Shown here piece after piece: positions 6,857 to 14,488 of a DNA stretch of 34,282 bases. A program made the translations under genes and the position numbers. The DNA comes from Deltaproteobacteria bacterium. GTDB lineage: Bacteria > Desulfobacterota > Desulfuromonadia > Desulfuromonadales > Geopsychrobacteraceae. Where the stretch lies: positions 1-34,282 of the forward strand of contig JAGYPB010000030.1 in assembly GCA_018399135.1 (NCBI GenBank). The letters run 5' to 3'. Every line of letters starts with the position of its first letter. Position 1 is the stretch's first letter. The notes under the pieces were generated by a model. It was not told the DNA's origin, did no database searches, and saw only the letters and a list, made by a program, of their open reading frames with translations.

Positions 6857-8845
6857 ATGCCGACATATATTCGTAAACGCGACGGGCGCTTGGTTCCTTA
6901 CGATGAAAGTAAGATCACCCAGGCGATCTGTAATGCCGTAAGGGCCGTAGGTGGTAGCGATTTTGACAAGCCTGAAGAAATTACCCGGCAGGTCGGTGGC
7001 ATCCTTGTGGTCCTCTACAAAGGCAACAACCTTCCCTCCGTAGAAAATGTCCAGGATCTGGTTGAAAAAATCCTCATCGAGAATGGTCATGCTCAGACCG
7101 CCAAAGCCTACATCCTCTATCGTAAACAACGTGAAGGGTTGCGCCGTACCCAGGAATTTATGGAAGAGTCGATAGCCTCAATCGATTCTTATCTGGTGAG
7201 GGAAGACTGGCGGGTTAACGAAAACGCTAATATGGGTTATTCACTGCAAGGGCTGAACAACCATATCGCTGCCAATATTACCAGCAATTACTGGCTCAAT
7301 AAAATTTATCCGGAGGACATTGCCCGAGCCCATCGTGAAGGGGATTTCCATATTCACGATCTGGGAATGCTGTCGGTCTACTGCTGTGGCTGGGATCTCA
7401 AGGATCTGCTCTTTAAAGGCTTCTGCGGTGCTTACGGCAAAGTACAGAGTGATCCACCCAAACATTTCCGCACTGCTCTGGGGCAGGTAGTCAACTTTTT
7501 CTATACGCTCCAGGGTGAAGCAGCCGGCGCCCAGGCGTTTGCCAGCTTTGATACCCTGCTGGCACCTTTCATTGCTTATGACAAACTCAGCTACAAGGAA
7601 GTCCGCCAGTGCCTGCAGGAATTTGTTTTTAATATGAATGTGCCGACCCGAGTCGGTTTCCAGACACCTTTTACCAACATCACCATGGATATGATGGTTC
7701 CTTCAAATATGGCGGCTGAAGCAGTGGTGATCGGCGGTCAGTTGGTTGATCGCTGTTATGGTGAATTTCAGGCGGAGATGGATCTGTTCAATCAGGCTTT
7801 TTGCGAGGTGATGATGGAAGGGGATGCTTCGGGGAGGATTTTTTCGTTTCCGATTCCGACCTACAACATCACTAAGGATCTCGATTGGGAAAGCGACAGG
7901 TTGCGTCCGGTTTTTGAGATGACGGCCAAATATGGCATTCCCTATTTCAGTAATTTTGTCAACTCCGACATGGATCCGGAGGATGCCCGTTCCATGTGCT
8001 GTCGGTTGCGCCTTGACAACCGCGAGTTGCGCCGTCGTGGCGGCGGTCTATTCGGCTCCAATCCGATGACCGGATCTATCGGGGTGGTTACCATCAACCT
8101 GCCGCGGTCTGCTTATCTGGCCACAAACAAGACCGATTTTTTCTGTCGTATCAGTGAGTTGATGGACAGCGCTTTTCGTTCTCTGGAGATCAAGCGCAAG
8201 CAACTCGAACGCTTTACCGATGATGGGCTTTACCCCTACAGCAAGTTTTATCTCGATGCGATTCGTCAACGCAGCGGTAACTACTGGGATAACCATTTTT
8301 CTACCATCGGTCTGATCGGCATGCACGAGGCCTGCCTCAATCTGATTGGTGAAGGGATAGACAGTCCAGCGGGACAGGCCTTATCACAAGAAACCCTGGA
8401 TTTTATGCGTCAACAGCTTGAGGCCTTCCAGGACAAAACCGGTCATCTCTACAATCTTGAGGCAACTCCGGCCGAAGGTACCAGTTTCCGTCTGGCCAGC
8501 GGTGACCGCAAGCGCTTTCCTGATATCCACTGTGCCGGCACCAGCGAACCTTATTACACCAACTCAACCCAGTTGCCGGTTGGTACCACCGAAGACATTT
8601 TCGCCGCCTTGACCCATCAGGACAGTTTGCAGACCCGCTATACCGGCGGCACCGTTTTCCACGGCTTTCTTGGTGAGCGCCTCGAGGATTGGCGCAGCGC
8701 GCGTCTGCTGGTCAGACGGATTGCTGAAAATTTCCATTTGCCCTATTTTACATTAAGCCCGACTTTTACCATTTGTCCCGTTCATGGCTATATCAGCGGA
8801 GAACACTTTGCCTGCCCCCATGAGCATGTTGAACGTGCGGCCTGA
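6857..8845 (+). CDS. nrdD: Anaerobic ribonucleoside-triphosphate reductase large part (NrdD), lacking its glycyl-radical domain
   Basis: 662 residues. An ATP-cone allosteric domain spans about residues 1-95 (IRKRDGRLVPYDESKI). The ten-stranded class III barrel follows. MCCRLRLDNRELRRRGGG and SNPMTGSIGVVTINLPR carry the active-site cysteine loop and conserved barrel segments. The protein ends SPTFTICPVHGYISGEHFACPHEHVERAA, inside the zinc-site region. It lacks the C-terminal segment with the radical glycine that a normal class III enzyme of about 700 residues has. That segment is encoded by the separate gene at 8932-9078. ATG 6857 was chosen for the AGGAGGG at 6847-6853 and family-like start; an upstream in-frame start at 6824 lacks support. 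Without the small partner this protein cannot be active. Confidence 0.93.
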   Translation: MPTYIRKRDGRLVPYDESKITQAICNAVRAVGGSDFDKPEEITRQVGGILVVLYKGNNLPSVENVQDLVEKILIENGHAQTAKAYILYRKQREGLRRTQEFMEESIASIDSYLVREDWRVNENANMGYSLQGLNNHIAANITSNYWLNKIYPEDIARAHREGDFHIHDLGMLSVYCCGWDLKDLLFKGFCGAYGKVQSDPPKHFRTALGQVVNFFYTLQGEAAGAQAFASFDTLLAPFIAYDKLSYKEVRQCLQEFVFNMNVPTRVGFQTPFTNITMDMMVPSNMAAEAVVIGGQLVDRCYGEFQAEMDLFNQAFCEVMMEGDASGRIFSFPIPTYNITKDLDWESDRLRPVFEMTAKYGIPYFSNFVNSDMDPEDARSMCCRLRLDNRELRRRGGGLFGSNPMTGSIGVVTINLPRSAYLATNKTDFFCRISELMDSAFRSLEIKRKQLERFTDDGLYPYSKFYLDAIRQRSGNYWDNHFSTIGLIGMHEACLNLIGEGIDSPAGQALSQETLDFMRQQLEAFQDKTGHLYNLEATPAEGTSFRLASGDRKRFPDIHCAGTSEPYYTNSTQLPVGTTEDIFAALTHQDSLQTRYTGGTVFHGFLGERLEDWRSARLLVRRIAENFHLPYFTLSPTFTICPVHGYISGEHFACPHEHVERAA

Positions 8846-8851
8846 TGGGAG

Positions 8852-8901
8852 TTTGGCACAGGATCCGAAGACCCTGCGCCATGGGCGATAATTGAAATGT
8901 T
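8852..8901 (+). repeat. Dispersed palindromic repeat, copy F, in the nrdD break
   Basis: It contains GGCACAGGATCC, GACCCTGCGCCATGG and ATTGAAATGTTG in the same order as copies D and E. The core stem GGCACAGG / CCTGCGCC has a loop of about 9-10 nt. It lies between the NrdD stop (8845) and the ATG of the radical-domain gene (8932), filling the place where the two parts of a normal nrdD would join. It lacks a clear left outer arm. Confidence 0.55.
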
Positions 8902-8931
8902 GAAATTTTTTTAAATTACAGGAGGAACATA

Positions 8932-9078
8932 ATGGCGACCAGATGTGATTCAAAGACCGAAGTCTATTCGCGGGTGTGTGGATTTTTCCGCCCGGTGCAG
9001 CAATGGAATCGCGGCAAAAAAGAAGAGTTCAAGGATCGTTCCGAATATGTTGTCGCTCCAGCCGAGATAAAGCGCTGA
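8932..9078 (+). CDS. Free-standing glycyl-radical domain of NrdD (small subunit)
   Basis: 48 residues: a short lead with Cys5, then TEVYSRVCGFFRPVQQWN and GKKEEFKDR. This matches the C-terminal glycyl-radical loop of class III reductases (EVYSRVVGYxRPVQxWNxGK), with Gly17 as the predicted radical site. An excellent Shine-Dalgarno, AGGAGGAA, sits just before ATG 8932. The frame differs from that of nrdD (offset 2), so simple stop readthrough cannot join them. Cys5 could supply the missing zinc ligand of the CPVH...CPHEH knuckle in the large protein and dock the domain there (inference). The stop overlaps the probable nrdG start. E. coli GrcA (YfiD) is a known precedent for a free glycyl-radical domain, acting with pyruvate formate-lyase. 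Confidence 0.9.
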   Translation: MATRCDSKTEVYSRVCGFFRPVQQWNRGKKEEFKDRSEYVVAPAEIKR

Positions 9079-9779
9079 AACCGATTTCTATCAAAGGGTT
9101 CCAGGGTACCAGTCTGCTCGATTTTCCCGGGCGGGTGGCTTCCCTGGTATTTACCGGGGGGTGCAACCTGACTTGTCCCTTCTGCCATAATGGCGGGCTG
9201 GTACAGGATGCAGACGAATACCCGGATATCCCTCTAGACGAGTTGCTGGCAGATCTGAAGGCACGCAGGAAATTTATCGATGGGGTTGTTATATCGGGCG
9301 GAGAACCGACTATCGATACCGGTCTGCCGGCATTTTTAATCGAACTTAAAAGACTGGATCTGCAGGTCAAGCTCGACACCAATGGCCTGCTCCCTGAAGT
9401 GATCGCCCATCTGCTTGAACGTCATCTGCTTGATTATATTGCTGTCGATATAAAAACCTCGCCACAGCGCTACTCCGAATTGCACAGCGTAGCGGTTGAT
9501 TCCGCAGGTCTCGTCGCAACCGTCGAGTTGCTGCGGAGTGCAGCTATTGAGGTGGAATATCGTACGACCTGTATTCCTAAGCTGGTGACAGAGCAGGAGA
9601 TTGGTGAGATAGGAAAACTGTTGCAGGGGTCTCCTTTATGGGTGTTACAACAGTATGTCGCTGAGCACGCCATGGCTAGGGACTGGCAGCTGCTGGAAAA
9701 ATACCCGCCAGAAAAGTTGCAGCATTTCTCCACCCTTGCTCAAGGCTATGTTGATCAAGTTCAGGTGCGAGGAATCTAA
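9075..9779 (+). CDS. nrdG: Anaerobic ribonucleotide reductase activating enzyme (NrdG), radical SAM
   Basis: About 234 residues. The motif CNLTCPFCHN (CxxxCxxC) binds the 4Fe-4S cluster. FTGGCN, VVISGGEPT (the SAM-contacting GGE motif) and KLDTNG follow in the usual order. It cleaves S-adenosylmethionine to place the radical on the NrdD glycine, here on a separate small protein. The start is uncertain: homologues begin near KPISIKGFQGTSLLDFPG. The best-placed codon is CTG 9075, which overlaps the TGA of the radical-domain gene and suggests reinitiation. The in-frame ATG 9003 and GTG 8976 would add residues dictated by the overlapping gene, and neither has a Shine-Dalgarno. Confidence 0.9.
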   Translation: MKPISIKGFQGTSLLDFPGRVASLVFTGGCNLTCPFCHNGGLVQDADEYPDIPLDELLADLKARRKFIDGVVISGGEPTIDTGLPAFLIELKRLDLQVKLDTNGLLPEVIAHLLERHLLDYIAVDIKTSPQRYSELHSVAVDSAGLVATVELLRSAAIEVEYRTTCIPKLVTEQEIGEIGKLLQGSPLWVLQQYVAEHAMARDWQLLEKYPPEKLQHFSTLAQGYVDQVQVRGI

Positions 9780-9858
9780 CGAGCGTCCATCTGGAAAACC
9801 GGATCGCTTGGTTGCCGTATCAGGTGATGGGCATCGCCCGTCGGGGCCTTTGTTGAAC

Positions 9859-9879
9859 CGGGTGGGCAATGCCCACCCG
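9859..9879. repeat. Perfect hairpin between convergent genes
   Basis: CGGGTGGGCA and its exact complement TGCCCACCCG are separated by one base. The GTGGGCAATGCCCAC motif is common in REP-like repeats of many bacteria. It lies between nrdG (+) and the cytochrome gene (-) and could end both transcripts, though no U tract follows. The rest of 9780-9916 holds nothing recognised. Confidence 0.6.
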
Positions 9880-9916
9880 ATCGGTTGACTGTGGGGCAAG
9901 GGTTACCTGATTGATC

Positions 9917-10171
9917 CTACTTCTGCAGTTTATGACAGAACAAGCAGCGGAAGGTGGTGGGGTGTTGCTCCGTGAAGGGAATCATCTCTTCGTTATGGCA
10001 ATCAGTACAGGATGCCTCTGCGGCTTTTCTTCCCTCCTTTGCCGCGATTTCATAAAAGGGCTCATGGATTTCGTTCAGGGGGACGGGAGCCGTTGTCTCC
10101 TCCGGTGCCATCCATAAAAAGGTAACAATAGCTATCGCGACAACTAGTAGAAAAACATCCCTTTTTTTCAT
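9917..10171 (-). CDS. Small dihaem cytochrome c, membrane-anchored
   Basis: 84 residues. A single hydrophobic N-terminal segment (about residues 6-21) without a clear cleavage site should anchor it in the inner membrane facing the periplasm. Two CxxCH haem c sites are present: CTDCH (C55-H59) and CLFCH (C76-H80). His36 and His70 are candidate distal ligands. It resembles the small NapB/NrfB-like dihaem proteins but is too short to assign. It probably carries electrons for an anaerobic respiratory partner not seen here. GGAG precedes ATG 10171. It lies 47 nt downstream of a membrane protein gene on the same strand. Confidence 0.82.
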   Translation of the reverse strand: MKKRDVFLLVVAIAIVTFLWMAPEETTAPVPLNEIHEPFYEIAAKEGRKAAEASCTDCHNEEMIPFTEQHPTTFRCLFCHKLQK

Positions 10172-10218
10172 TTTTAGCTCCGATTTTAATTAATAAAACG
10201 GTAACGACTCTGTTGTCG

Positions 10219-10551
10219 TTATTCCGTTTTAATAAACAGCAAATAAATAAACAGCATCACCGCCACTGCACCGCCAATGACGATAATATAAAGGCCTCCG
10301 CCTTCAAGACCTTCGGTGCCGGTGCCTTTGGCCAGGGTCAATGAGACGGTGATGATAAAACCGCCAAGGCCGACGACAACGGCGGTAATAGTACGCCATC
10401 CAATCATGTAGGTAACGAGGATGACAGCAATGAAAATACCGATGAACCAGGGGCTGCTGTGCAGCTCGCCGATGTTCCAGGCGTTAAGTTGCTCAATAAG
10501 CCGATCCGTACGAAATTTATCAAAAAAATCAGTGATCGCTCCCCAATTCAT
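10219..10551 (-). CDS. Three-helix membrane protein of unknown function
   Basis: 110 residues. An N-terminal soluble part (MNWGAITDFFDKF) is followed by about three transmembrane helices (roughly residues 35-52, 56-75 and 86-106). The last loop carries GLEGGG. I do not recognise the family. ATG 10551 is supported by GGAGGAACCT directly upstream; an in-frame ATG at 10587 lacks such a site. It is probably co-transcribed with the dihaem cytochrome downstream and could be its membrane partner (inference). Confidence 0.72.
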   Translation of the reverse strand: MNWGAITDFFDKFRTDRLIEQLNAWNIGELHSSPWFIGIFIAVILVTYMIGWRTITAVVVGLGGFIITVSLTLAKGTGTEGLEGGGLYIIVIGGAVAVMLFIYLLFIKTE

Positions 10552-10648
10552 AGGTTCCTCCAAAAGAGTTCCAAAAATCCTATACATACTAGCAGAACAT
10601 GGCGCCGCGAAAAAGGGTTAATCTTGACGTTGGGCGGTGTTCGCGCGC

Positions 10649-10677
10649 TTGACTTTGGTCATTTGCTTCTCTACCAT
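10649..10677 (+). promoter_or_regulatory. Predicted murI promoter
   Basis: TTGACT (10649-10654) and TACCAT (10672-10677) are 17 nt apart. Initiation near 10684 would leave a leader of about 60 nt before murI. Confidence 0.4.
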
Positions 10678-10742
10678 AACCCGTTACGTCAGAGCCCTGG
10701 AAGGCGCTATTTTATTGAGATGTTTTCACTGTGGAGACTGTG

Positions 10743-11537
10743 GTGCTGGGTAAGGCGATAGGTATTTTTGATTCCGGGGTCGGTGGTCTAACGGTCTTTA
10801 AAGAGGTAGCTGATCTGCTGCCGCGCGAAAATCTCATTTATCTTGGTGATACAGCGCGCGTTCCTTACGGCACCAAAAGCGTGAAGACGGTGCAGCGTTA
10901 TGCTCTTGAGGCGGCGGAATTTCTGGTTGATCGTGGTGTGAAATTGCTGGTGGTTGCCTGTAACACCGCATCGGCAGTGGCGCTGGAGCAATTGCACGAG
11001 CGGTTCCAATTGCCGGTTATCGGCGTTATTGAGCCTGGCGCGCGGCGCGCCTGTGCCAGTCGTAACAGACGTATCGGCGTTATCGGTACCGAAGGTACCA
11101 TCAACAGTGGGCGTTACCCGCAAGCCATCACGGCCCTGGTGCCCGAAGCACAGATTTTTTCCACTGCGTGTCCGTTGTTTGTTCCCCTGGCCGAGGAAGG
11201 GTGGGCTGAACATGAGATTGCCCGTCTGACGGCTCTTGAGTATCTGCAGCCGCTGCTTAAGGCGCAGATTGACACGTTGGTTCTTGGTTGTACTCACTAT
11301 CCATTGTTACGTAATACCCTGCGGGGCATTTTTGGGCCGGATGTTCTTCTGGTTGATTCAGCCGAGGAGACGGCTAAAACTGTTCAGCAGCTGTTTCGCC
11401 AACAGGGGCTTGAAAACCCGGATAGCGGCGGCCGTCGTGAATTTTATGTAACCGATGTGGCGACGCGCTTTGAACGGGTTGGCAAGGCCTTTCTGGGTGC
11501 AGAATTGAGGCGGGTTGTGCAGGTAGAAATTGGTTAA
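10743..11537 (+). CDS. murI: Glutamate racemase
   Basis: 264 residues. IGIFDSGVGGLTV opens the protein with the first catalytic Asp/Ser. VVACNTASA and VLGCTHYPLL carry the two catalytic cysteines that swap the alpha-proton of glutamate. The product D-glutamate goes into peptidoglycan. Three GTG codons (10731, 10740, 10743) compete as starts; GTG 10743 has the best spacing to GGAG (10732-10735). A GerMN protein gene follows after 26 nt and is likely co-transcribed. Confidence 0.95.
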   Translation: MLGKAIGIFDSGVGGLTVFKEVADLLPRENLIYLGDTARVPYGTKSVKTVQRYALEAAEFLVDRGVKLLVVACNTASAVALEQLHERFQLPVIGVIEPGARRACASRNRRIGVIGTEGTINSGRYPQAITALVPEAQIFSTACPLFVPLAEEGWAEHEIARLTALEYLQPLLKAQIDTLVLGCTHYPLLRNTLRGIFGPDVLLVDSAEETAKTVQQLFRQQGLENPDSGGRREFYVTDVATRFERVGKAFLGAELRRVVQVEIG

Positions 11538-11563
11538 GATGTACAAACAGAGAAGGACAATGT

Positions 11564-12214
11564 ATGAAAAGAATATTTTTCAGCCTGGCTCTGGTGCTGA
11601 TTATCGGTATTTCAACCGGTTACATTCTTGGTTGGTTTTTTCAGGATTCCAGGGATGAGGAGACACTGATTCCTGAGATGATCGAAGAGACTCTGGAAGA
11701 GCGAGAGGTTACTCTGTATTTTGCTGAACCGCAAGGGCGCTATCTGCTGAGAGAGAAGGCCGGGATAAGTGGTTGTGAGGATGATAGAGACTGTGTTCGT
11801 GCGCTGCTTACGCTTCTGATTGCCGGGCCGCAGGGAGACAATGTCCGGGTGTTGCCGGAGACGACACGGATCGATGGGGTTGAACTGGAAAATGATCTGG
11901 TTCGGATCAACTTTTCTCGCCATTTAGTTGATCATCATCCCGGCGGCAGCATGACCGAGCTTCTAACGATTTATAGCCTGATCAACAGCTTGAGCGAAAG
12001 TTTTCCGTATCTGCGGCAGATGCAGATACTGGTGGAAGGGGAAGTGCGTCAGACCTTAAAGGGGCACGTGCGGATCGATCATCCCGTCTATGCCGATTAC
12101 AGCTTGACGCAATCACCTGAATCGGGCACCAGTGTCGATGAGCCCAACCGCGAAGAACAGGACAACCTTGAGATCGAACGACTGATAGAAGAAGCGACCA
12201 AGGGTGGCTACTAG
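11564..12214 (+). CDS. GerMN-domain membrane-anchored protein
   Basis: 216 residues. An N-terminal membrane anchor (about residues 5-26) is followed by an acidic linker. The GerMN domain (about residues 48-170) contains VTLYFAEPQGRYL, LIAGP, LPETTRIDGVELENDLVRINFS and GGSMTELLTIYSLINSL. The domain was named for the Bacillus germination protein GerM. In non-sporulating bacteria its role is unclear, but it is often next to cell-wall genes such as murI, as here. The C-terminal tail is acidic and low in complexity. AAGGA precedes the ATG. Confidence 0.85.
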   Translation: MKRIFFSLALVLIIGISTGYILGWFFQDSRDEETLIPEMIEETLEEREVTLYFAEPQGRYLLREKAGISGCEDDRDCVRALLTLLIAGPQGDNVRVLPETTRIDGVELENDLVRINFSRHLVDHHPGGSMTELLTIYSLINSLSESFPYLRQMQILVEGEVRQTLKGHVRIDHPVYADYSLTQSPESGTSVDEPNREEQDNLEIERLIEEATKGGY

Positions 12215-12316
12215 GAGTCTGCCGGCCCGTATCGTCCGATAGACTCCTGGGCCGCAAAGCTGGTATTGCAGTATAAATGAGTGGATTTTAGAGCCGTCTT
12301 GCATCAAGGAGCCAGG

Positions 12317-12808
12317 ATGATTGTCGGTTTCAATCACAATGTCAGTTACCGTGGAAAAACCTTCCATGTACAGACTGAAGACAGTGGCCCGCAACGACCG
12401 CAACTGGTAACCCTGCTTTATCTGGGTGGCACGATTATTTCGTCAAAAAAGACGGTCTACGCTGACATTATCAAAGTTGATCATCTCGAAAAGGTGGTCG
12501 AAGACCTGGCAAAAGAACAGCACAAGGGAATGCTCCGCAGCCTGACCCGGGGCGAGTTTGATCAGCGCATCGAGGAACTGGGAATCATCCTGGTTCCAGC
12601 TCATGAAGAAACAGTACAGGAGACACAACCGGTCACTCAAGATATGGAAGAAGTAGCCGCACCAGTTGTCGGCAAAGCTGAACAGCAGGATCACATGGCG
12701 ATTGTTGCTGAACCTACCATCGACAAATTCAAAAAAAACCAATCTGCCGAACCTTCTCTGGAAGAGCTTATTTACGACTATCTCACTGCGGGAAAAAGGG
12801 GAATGTAG
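12317..12808 (+). CDS. Conserved hypothetical protein (MIVGFNHNVSYRG type)
   Basis: 163 residues, soluble. The N-terminal half (MIVGFNHNVSYRGKTFHVQTEDSG, LVTLLYLGGTIISSKK) looks like a compact beta-rich domain that I associate with hypothetical proteins of deltaproteobacteria; no function is known to me. A helical stretch (about 50-90) and a variable acidic tail (about 95-163) follow. ATG 12317 was chosen for AAGGAG (12306-12311). It ends only 7 nt from the end of the convergent nuclease gene, with no terminator between. An 8-bp inverted repeat with a 20-nt loop (12213-12220 / 12241-12248) lies upstream. Confidence 0.75.
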   Translation: MIVGFNHNVSYRGKTFHVQTEDSGPQRPQLVTLLYLGGTIISSKKTVYADIIKVDHLEKVVEDLAKEQHKGMLRSLTRGEFDQRIEELGIILVPAHEETVQETQPVTQDMEEVAAPVVGKAEQQDHMAIVAEPTIDKFKKNQSAEPSLEELIYDYLTAGKRGM

Positions 12809-12815
12809 TTTGAGC

Positions 12816-13316
12816 TTAACGCCATAGGCCACGTTTGCCGTTGCGTGCTTTAGCCTCCGCTCTGAGAAACTGATTTTTCAGCTTAAAATTTTCCCGCCGA
12901 AACACCGCCGCCAATCCTTCTTCCAGTAGTACCTGATTAAGCAGACGGCCATCAGGCAGATAGACGTAAGCCAAGGTTCGCCCATATTGATCTGTCCGTT
13001 CCCGATCAAATTCGAGACTGACAGTCTGGTTGCGGCTGTAGCGAATAATAAATTGGCTGGCCTGGCGAGCGACTGTGCGCAGCGTTGCTGGAGAGATCTG
13101 GAATTGGTGTCGATAAAAGCGATCACGATTAGAGGCTTCTGCCTCCGGTGCATCAATTCCCAGCAATCTGACGCGTCCAATGTTCTCTACTTCGATAGTG
13201 TCGCCGTCATAAATCCAGGTCACCTGCCCGGAAACGGCTTCGGCCTGCTGACAGGCGCAGAGCTGGACAACCAGCAGCAGGGCAACAAGAATGCGTCCAG
13301 TCACTAACGTCCCCAC
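12816..13316 (-). CDS. Thermonuclease-family (SNase) lipoprotein
   Basis: 166 residues. The signal sequence ends in a lipobox-like LCAC (about residues 19-22), pointing to a lipoprotein outside the inner membrane. The SNase fold follows: IYDGDTIEV holds metal-binding Asp residues. VRLLGIDAPE holds the catalytic Arg and Glu, and ERTDQYGRTLAYVYL holds the second catalytic Arg. It should cut DNA or RNA in a calcium-dependent way. It overlaps the upstream membrane protein gene by 13 nt, so the two are probably translated together. Confidence 0.88.
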   Translation of the reverse strand: MGTLVTGRILVALLLVVQLCACQQAEAVSGQVTWIYDGDTIEVENIGRVRLLGIDAPEAEASNRDRFYRHQFQISPATLRTVARQASQFIIRYSRNQTVSLEFDRERTDQYGRTLAYVYLPDGRLLNQVLLEEGLAAVFRRENFKLKNQFLRAEAKARNGKRGLWR

Positions 13317-13726
13317 AGCAGGCGAGCAAAAAAACCGGTAAATAGTCCCCAGGTCAGCCAGCTCAAGATAAGCAGACCAGGCATCAGCATACCCAGATTA
13401 ATGCCACCGATCCCCTGATTCTGCAGTTGCGGGTAGACATAGGCAATGTCGACCAAAGCAGGGATCAGCGCAACCCACAGGCTTTTGCGAATCCAGTAAC
13501 GCCTGTTGCGTGGTGCTGCAACGGTAAAAAAGTACAGTAATCCCCACAATCCGCCGGCAAACAGTGGAGCATATAGAGCCGGCAGAGCGATACTACGGTT
13601 CAGATTGATGCCCAGCAGGTGGATGATTCCCCATTCTCCACCAAGCCATAAAAAAAGGTTGCTGAACAGAGCCCCCAATAAGCCGGAAACAAAACAGACG
13701 GCAAGTAATGCGCTCGCTTTCGGCAT
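13304..13726 (-). CDS. Four-helix membrane protein of unknown function
   Basis: 140 residues with about four transmembrane segments (roughly residues 6-26, 45-68, 82-100 and 112-135) and an arginine-rich internal loop (APRNRRYWIRK). The family is not recognised. AAGGAG 5 nt before ATG 13726 sets the start; a longer frame back to 13837 has no such site. It sits between the Rrf2 regulator gene (46 nt upstream) and the nuclease gene (overlapping), so it probably belongs to a three-gene unit. Confidence 0.72.
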   Translation of the reverse strand: MPKASALLAVCFVSGLLGALFSNLFLWLGGEWGIIHLLGINLNRSIALPALYAPLFAGGLWGLLYFFTVAAPRNRRYWIRKSLWVALIPALVDIAYVYPQLQNQGIGGINLGMLMPGLLILSWLTWGLFTGFFARLLWGR

Positions 13727-13772
13727 GATAACTCCTTTATTGCGGGGTGATCTGTTCCGTTGTATGGAATAA

Positions 13773-14249
13773 TCAGATAAAGTACATAAAGCGGTGGTCA
13801 AGTTCCTTTTCCAGACCCATCTGCTGACCTTTATCACACATATCCTTCAGGGTGATGGAGTCAAAATAGTCACCAAGAATTTTGCTGCCTTCGGCCCAGA
13901 TATGTTGGGTCAGACACTTGTTGTCATATTCACAGCAAGGCTCGGATTCGCTATCTTTGCGGCGCCCTTTTACACAGTTTACCAATAGCAGTTCACCTTC
14001 CGCGGCGAGCACGATCTCTTTAACCGTGATTTTTTCAGGTGGTTTTGCCAAGCTGTAGCCACCCTGTGGACCACGCCTGCTTTTCAGCAGGCCACCTTTT
14101 TTCAAGTCCTGAAATATCTGCTCCAGGTAGCGTGGTGAAATATCCTGTCGCCGGGATATGTCTTTGATTTGTGCCGGCATGGAACCAGCGTGGTAGGCCA
14201 TGTCAAATAGTGCGCGGACGCCATAGCGGCTTTTGGTGGATAATTTCAT
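13773..14249 (-). CDS. Rrf2-family transcription regulator with IscR-like cysteines
   Basis: 158 residues. The N-terminal winged helix (MKLSTKSRYGVRALFDMA, ISPRYLEQIFQDLKKGGLL, RGPQGGYSLAKP) is typical of Rrf2. Cys92, Cys105, Cys106 and Cys112, with His116, sit where IscR carries its Fe-S ligands (Cys92/98/104 and His107 in E. coli). Spacing is wider here (C-x12-C-C-x5-C). It likely senses Fe-S status, nitric oxide or redox and may repress its own operon. No isc or suf gene is adjacent, so it is not a standard iscR locus. A strong promoter lies upstream. Confidence 0.88.
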   Translation of the reverse strand: MKLSTKSRYGVRALFDMAYHAGSMPAQIKDISRRQDISPRYLEQIFQDLKKGGLLKSRRGPQGGYSLAKPPEKITVKEIVLAAEGELLLVNCVKGRRKDSESEPCCEYDNKCLTQHIWAEGSKILGDYFDSITLKDMCDKGQQMGLEKELDHRFMYFI

Positions 14250-14279
14250 CTTTTGTACCTCCGTTATTGAATTGCAGAG

Positions 14280-14308
14280 ACTATAAAAATCTTCAGTGAT
14301 ACTGTCAA
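14280..14308 (-). promoter_or_regulatory. Strong sigma70-type promoter of the rrf2 operon
   Basis: On the minus strand a perfect -35 TTGACA (14308-14303) and TATAGT (14285-14280) are 17 nt apart, with a start near 14273. Just upstream, AAAACAAC (14313-14320) and GTTGTTTT (14331-14338) form an inverted repeat with a 10-nt gap. It may be an operator site for the Rrf2 protein or another regulator. Confidence 0.6.
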
Positions 14309-14488
14309 GAATAAAACAACATTGTTTGCAGTTGTTTTTTATTGTTGTAATCGAACCTATCGATGCGTAATTTACTCTCTATTGAGGCTCAGGGTTTTCA
14401 TTGAAAATTCCTAGAAAAATCGCTAGCGTTGCCAACGATTAAAGTATACGGAGAGGAGGTGTTAACGATCTGGGTGGCAGAAAAATTG

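Noticed and set aside
8843..8931. Readthrough or selenocysteine at the NrdD TGA to make one long protein
   Set aside because: The small gene is in a different frame (offset 2 nt) and the frames between contain stops. A strong Shine-Dalgarno before ATG 8932 favours separate translation.
8976..9074. Longer NrdG with starts at GTG 8976 or ATG 9003
   Set aside because: The extra residues are in the alternate frame of the radical-domain gene, do not look like NrdG and lack a ribosome site.
12213..12248. AGGAGTCT / AGACTCCT inverted repeat as a terminator after the GerMN gene
   Set aside because: The stem is only 8 bp with a 20-nt loop and no U tract follows.
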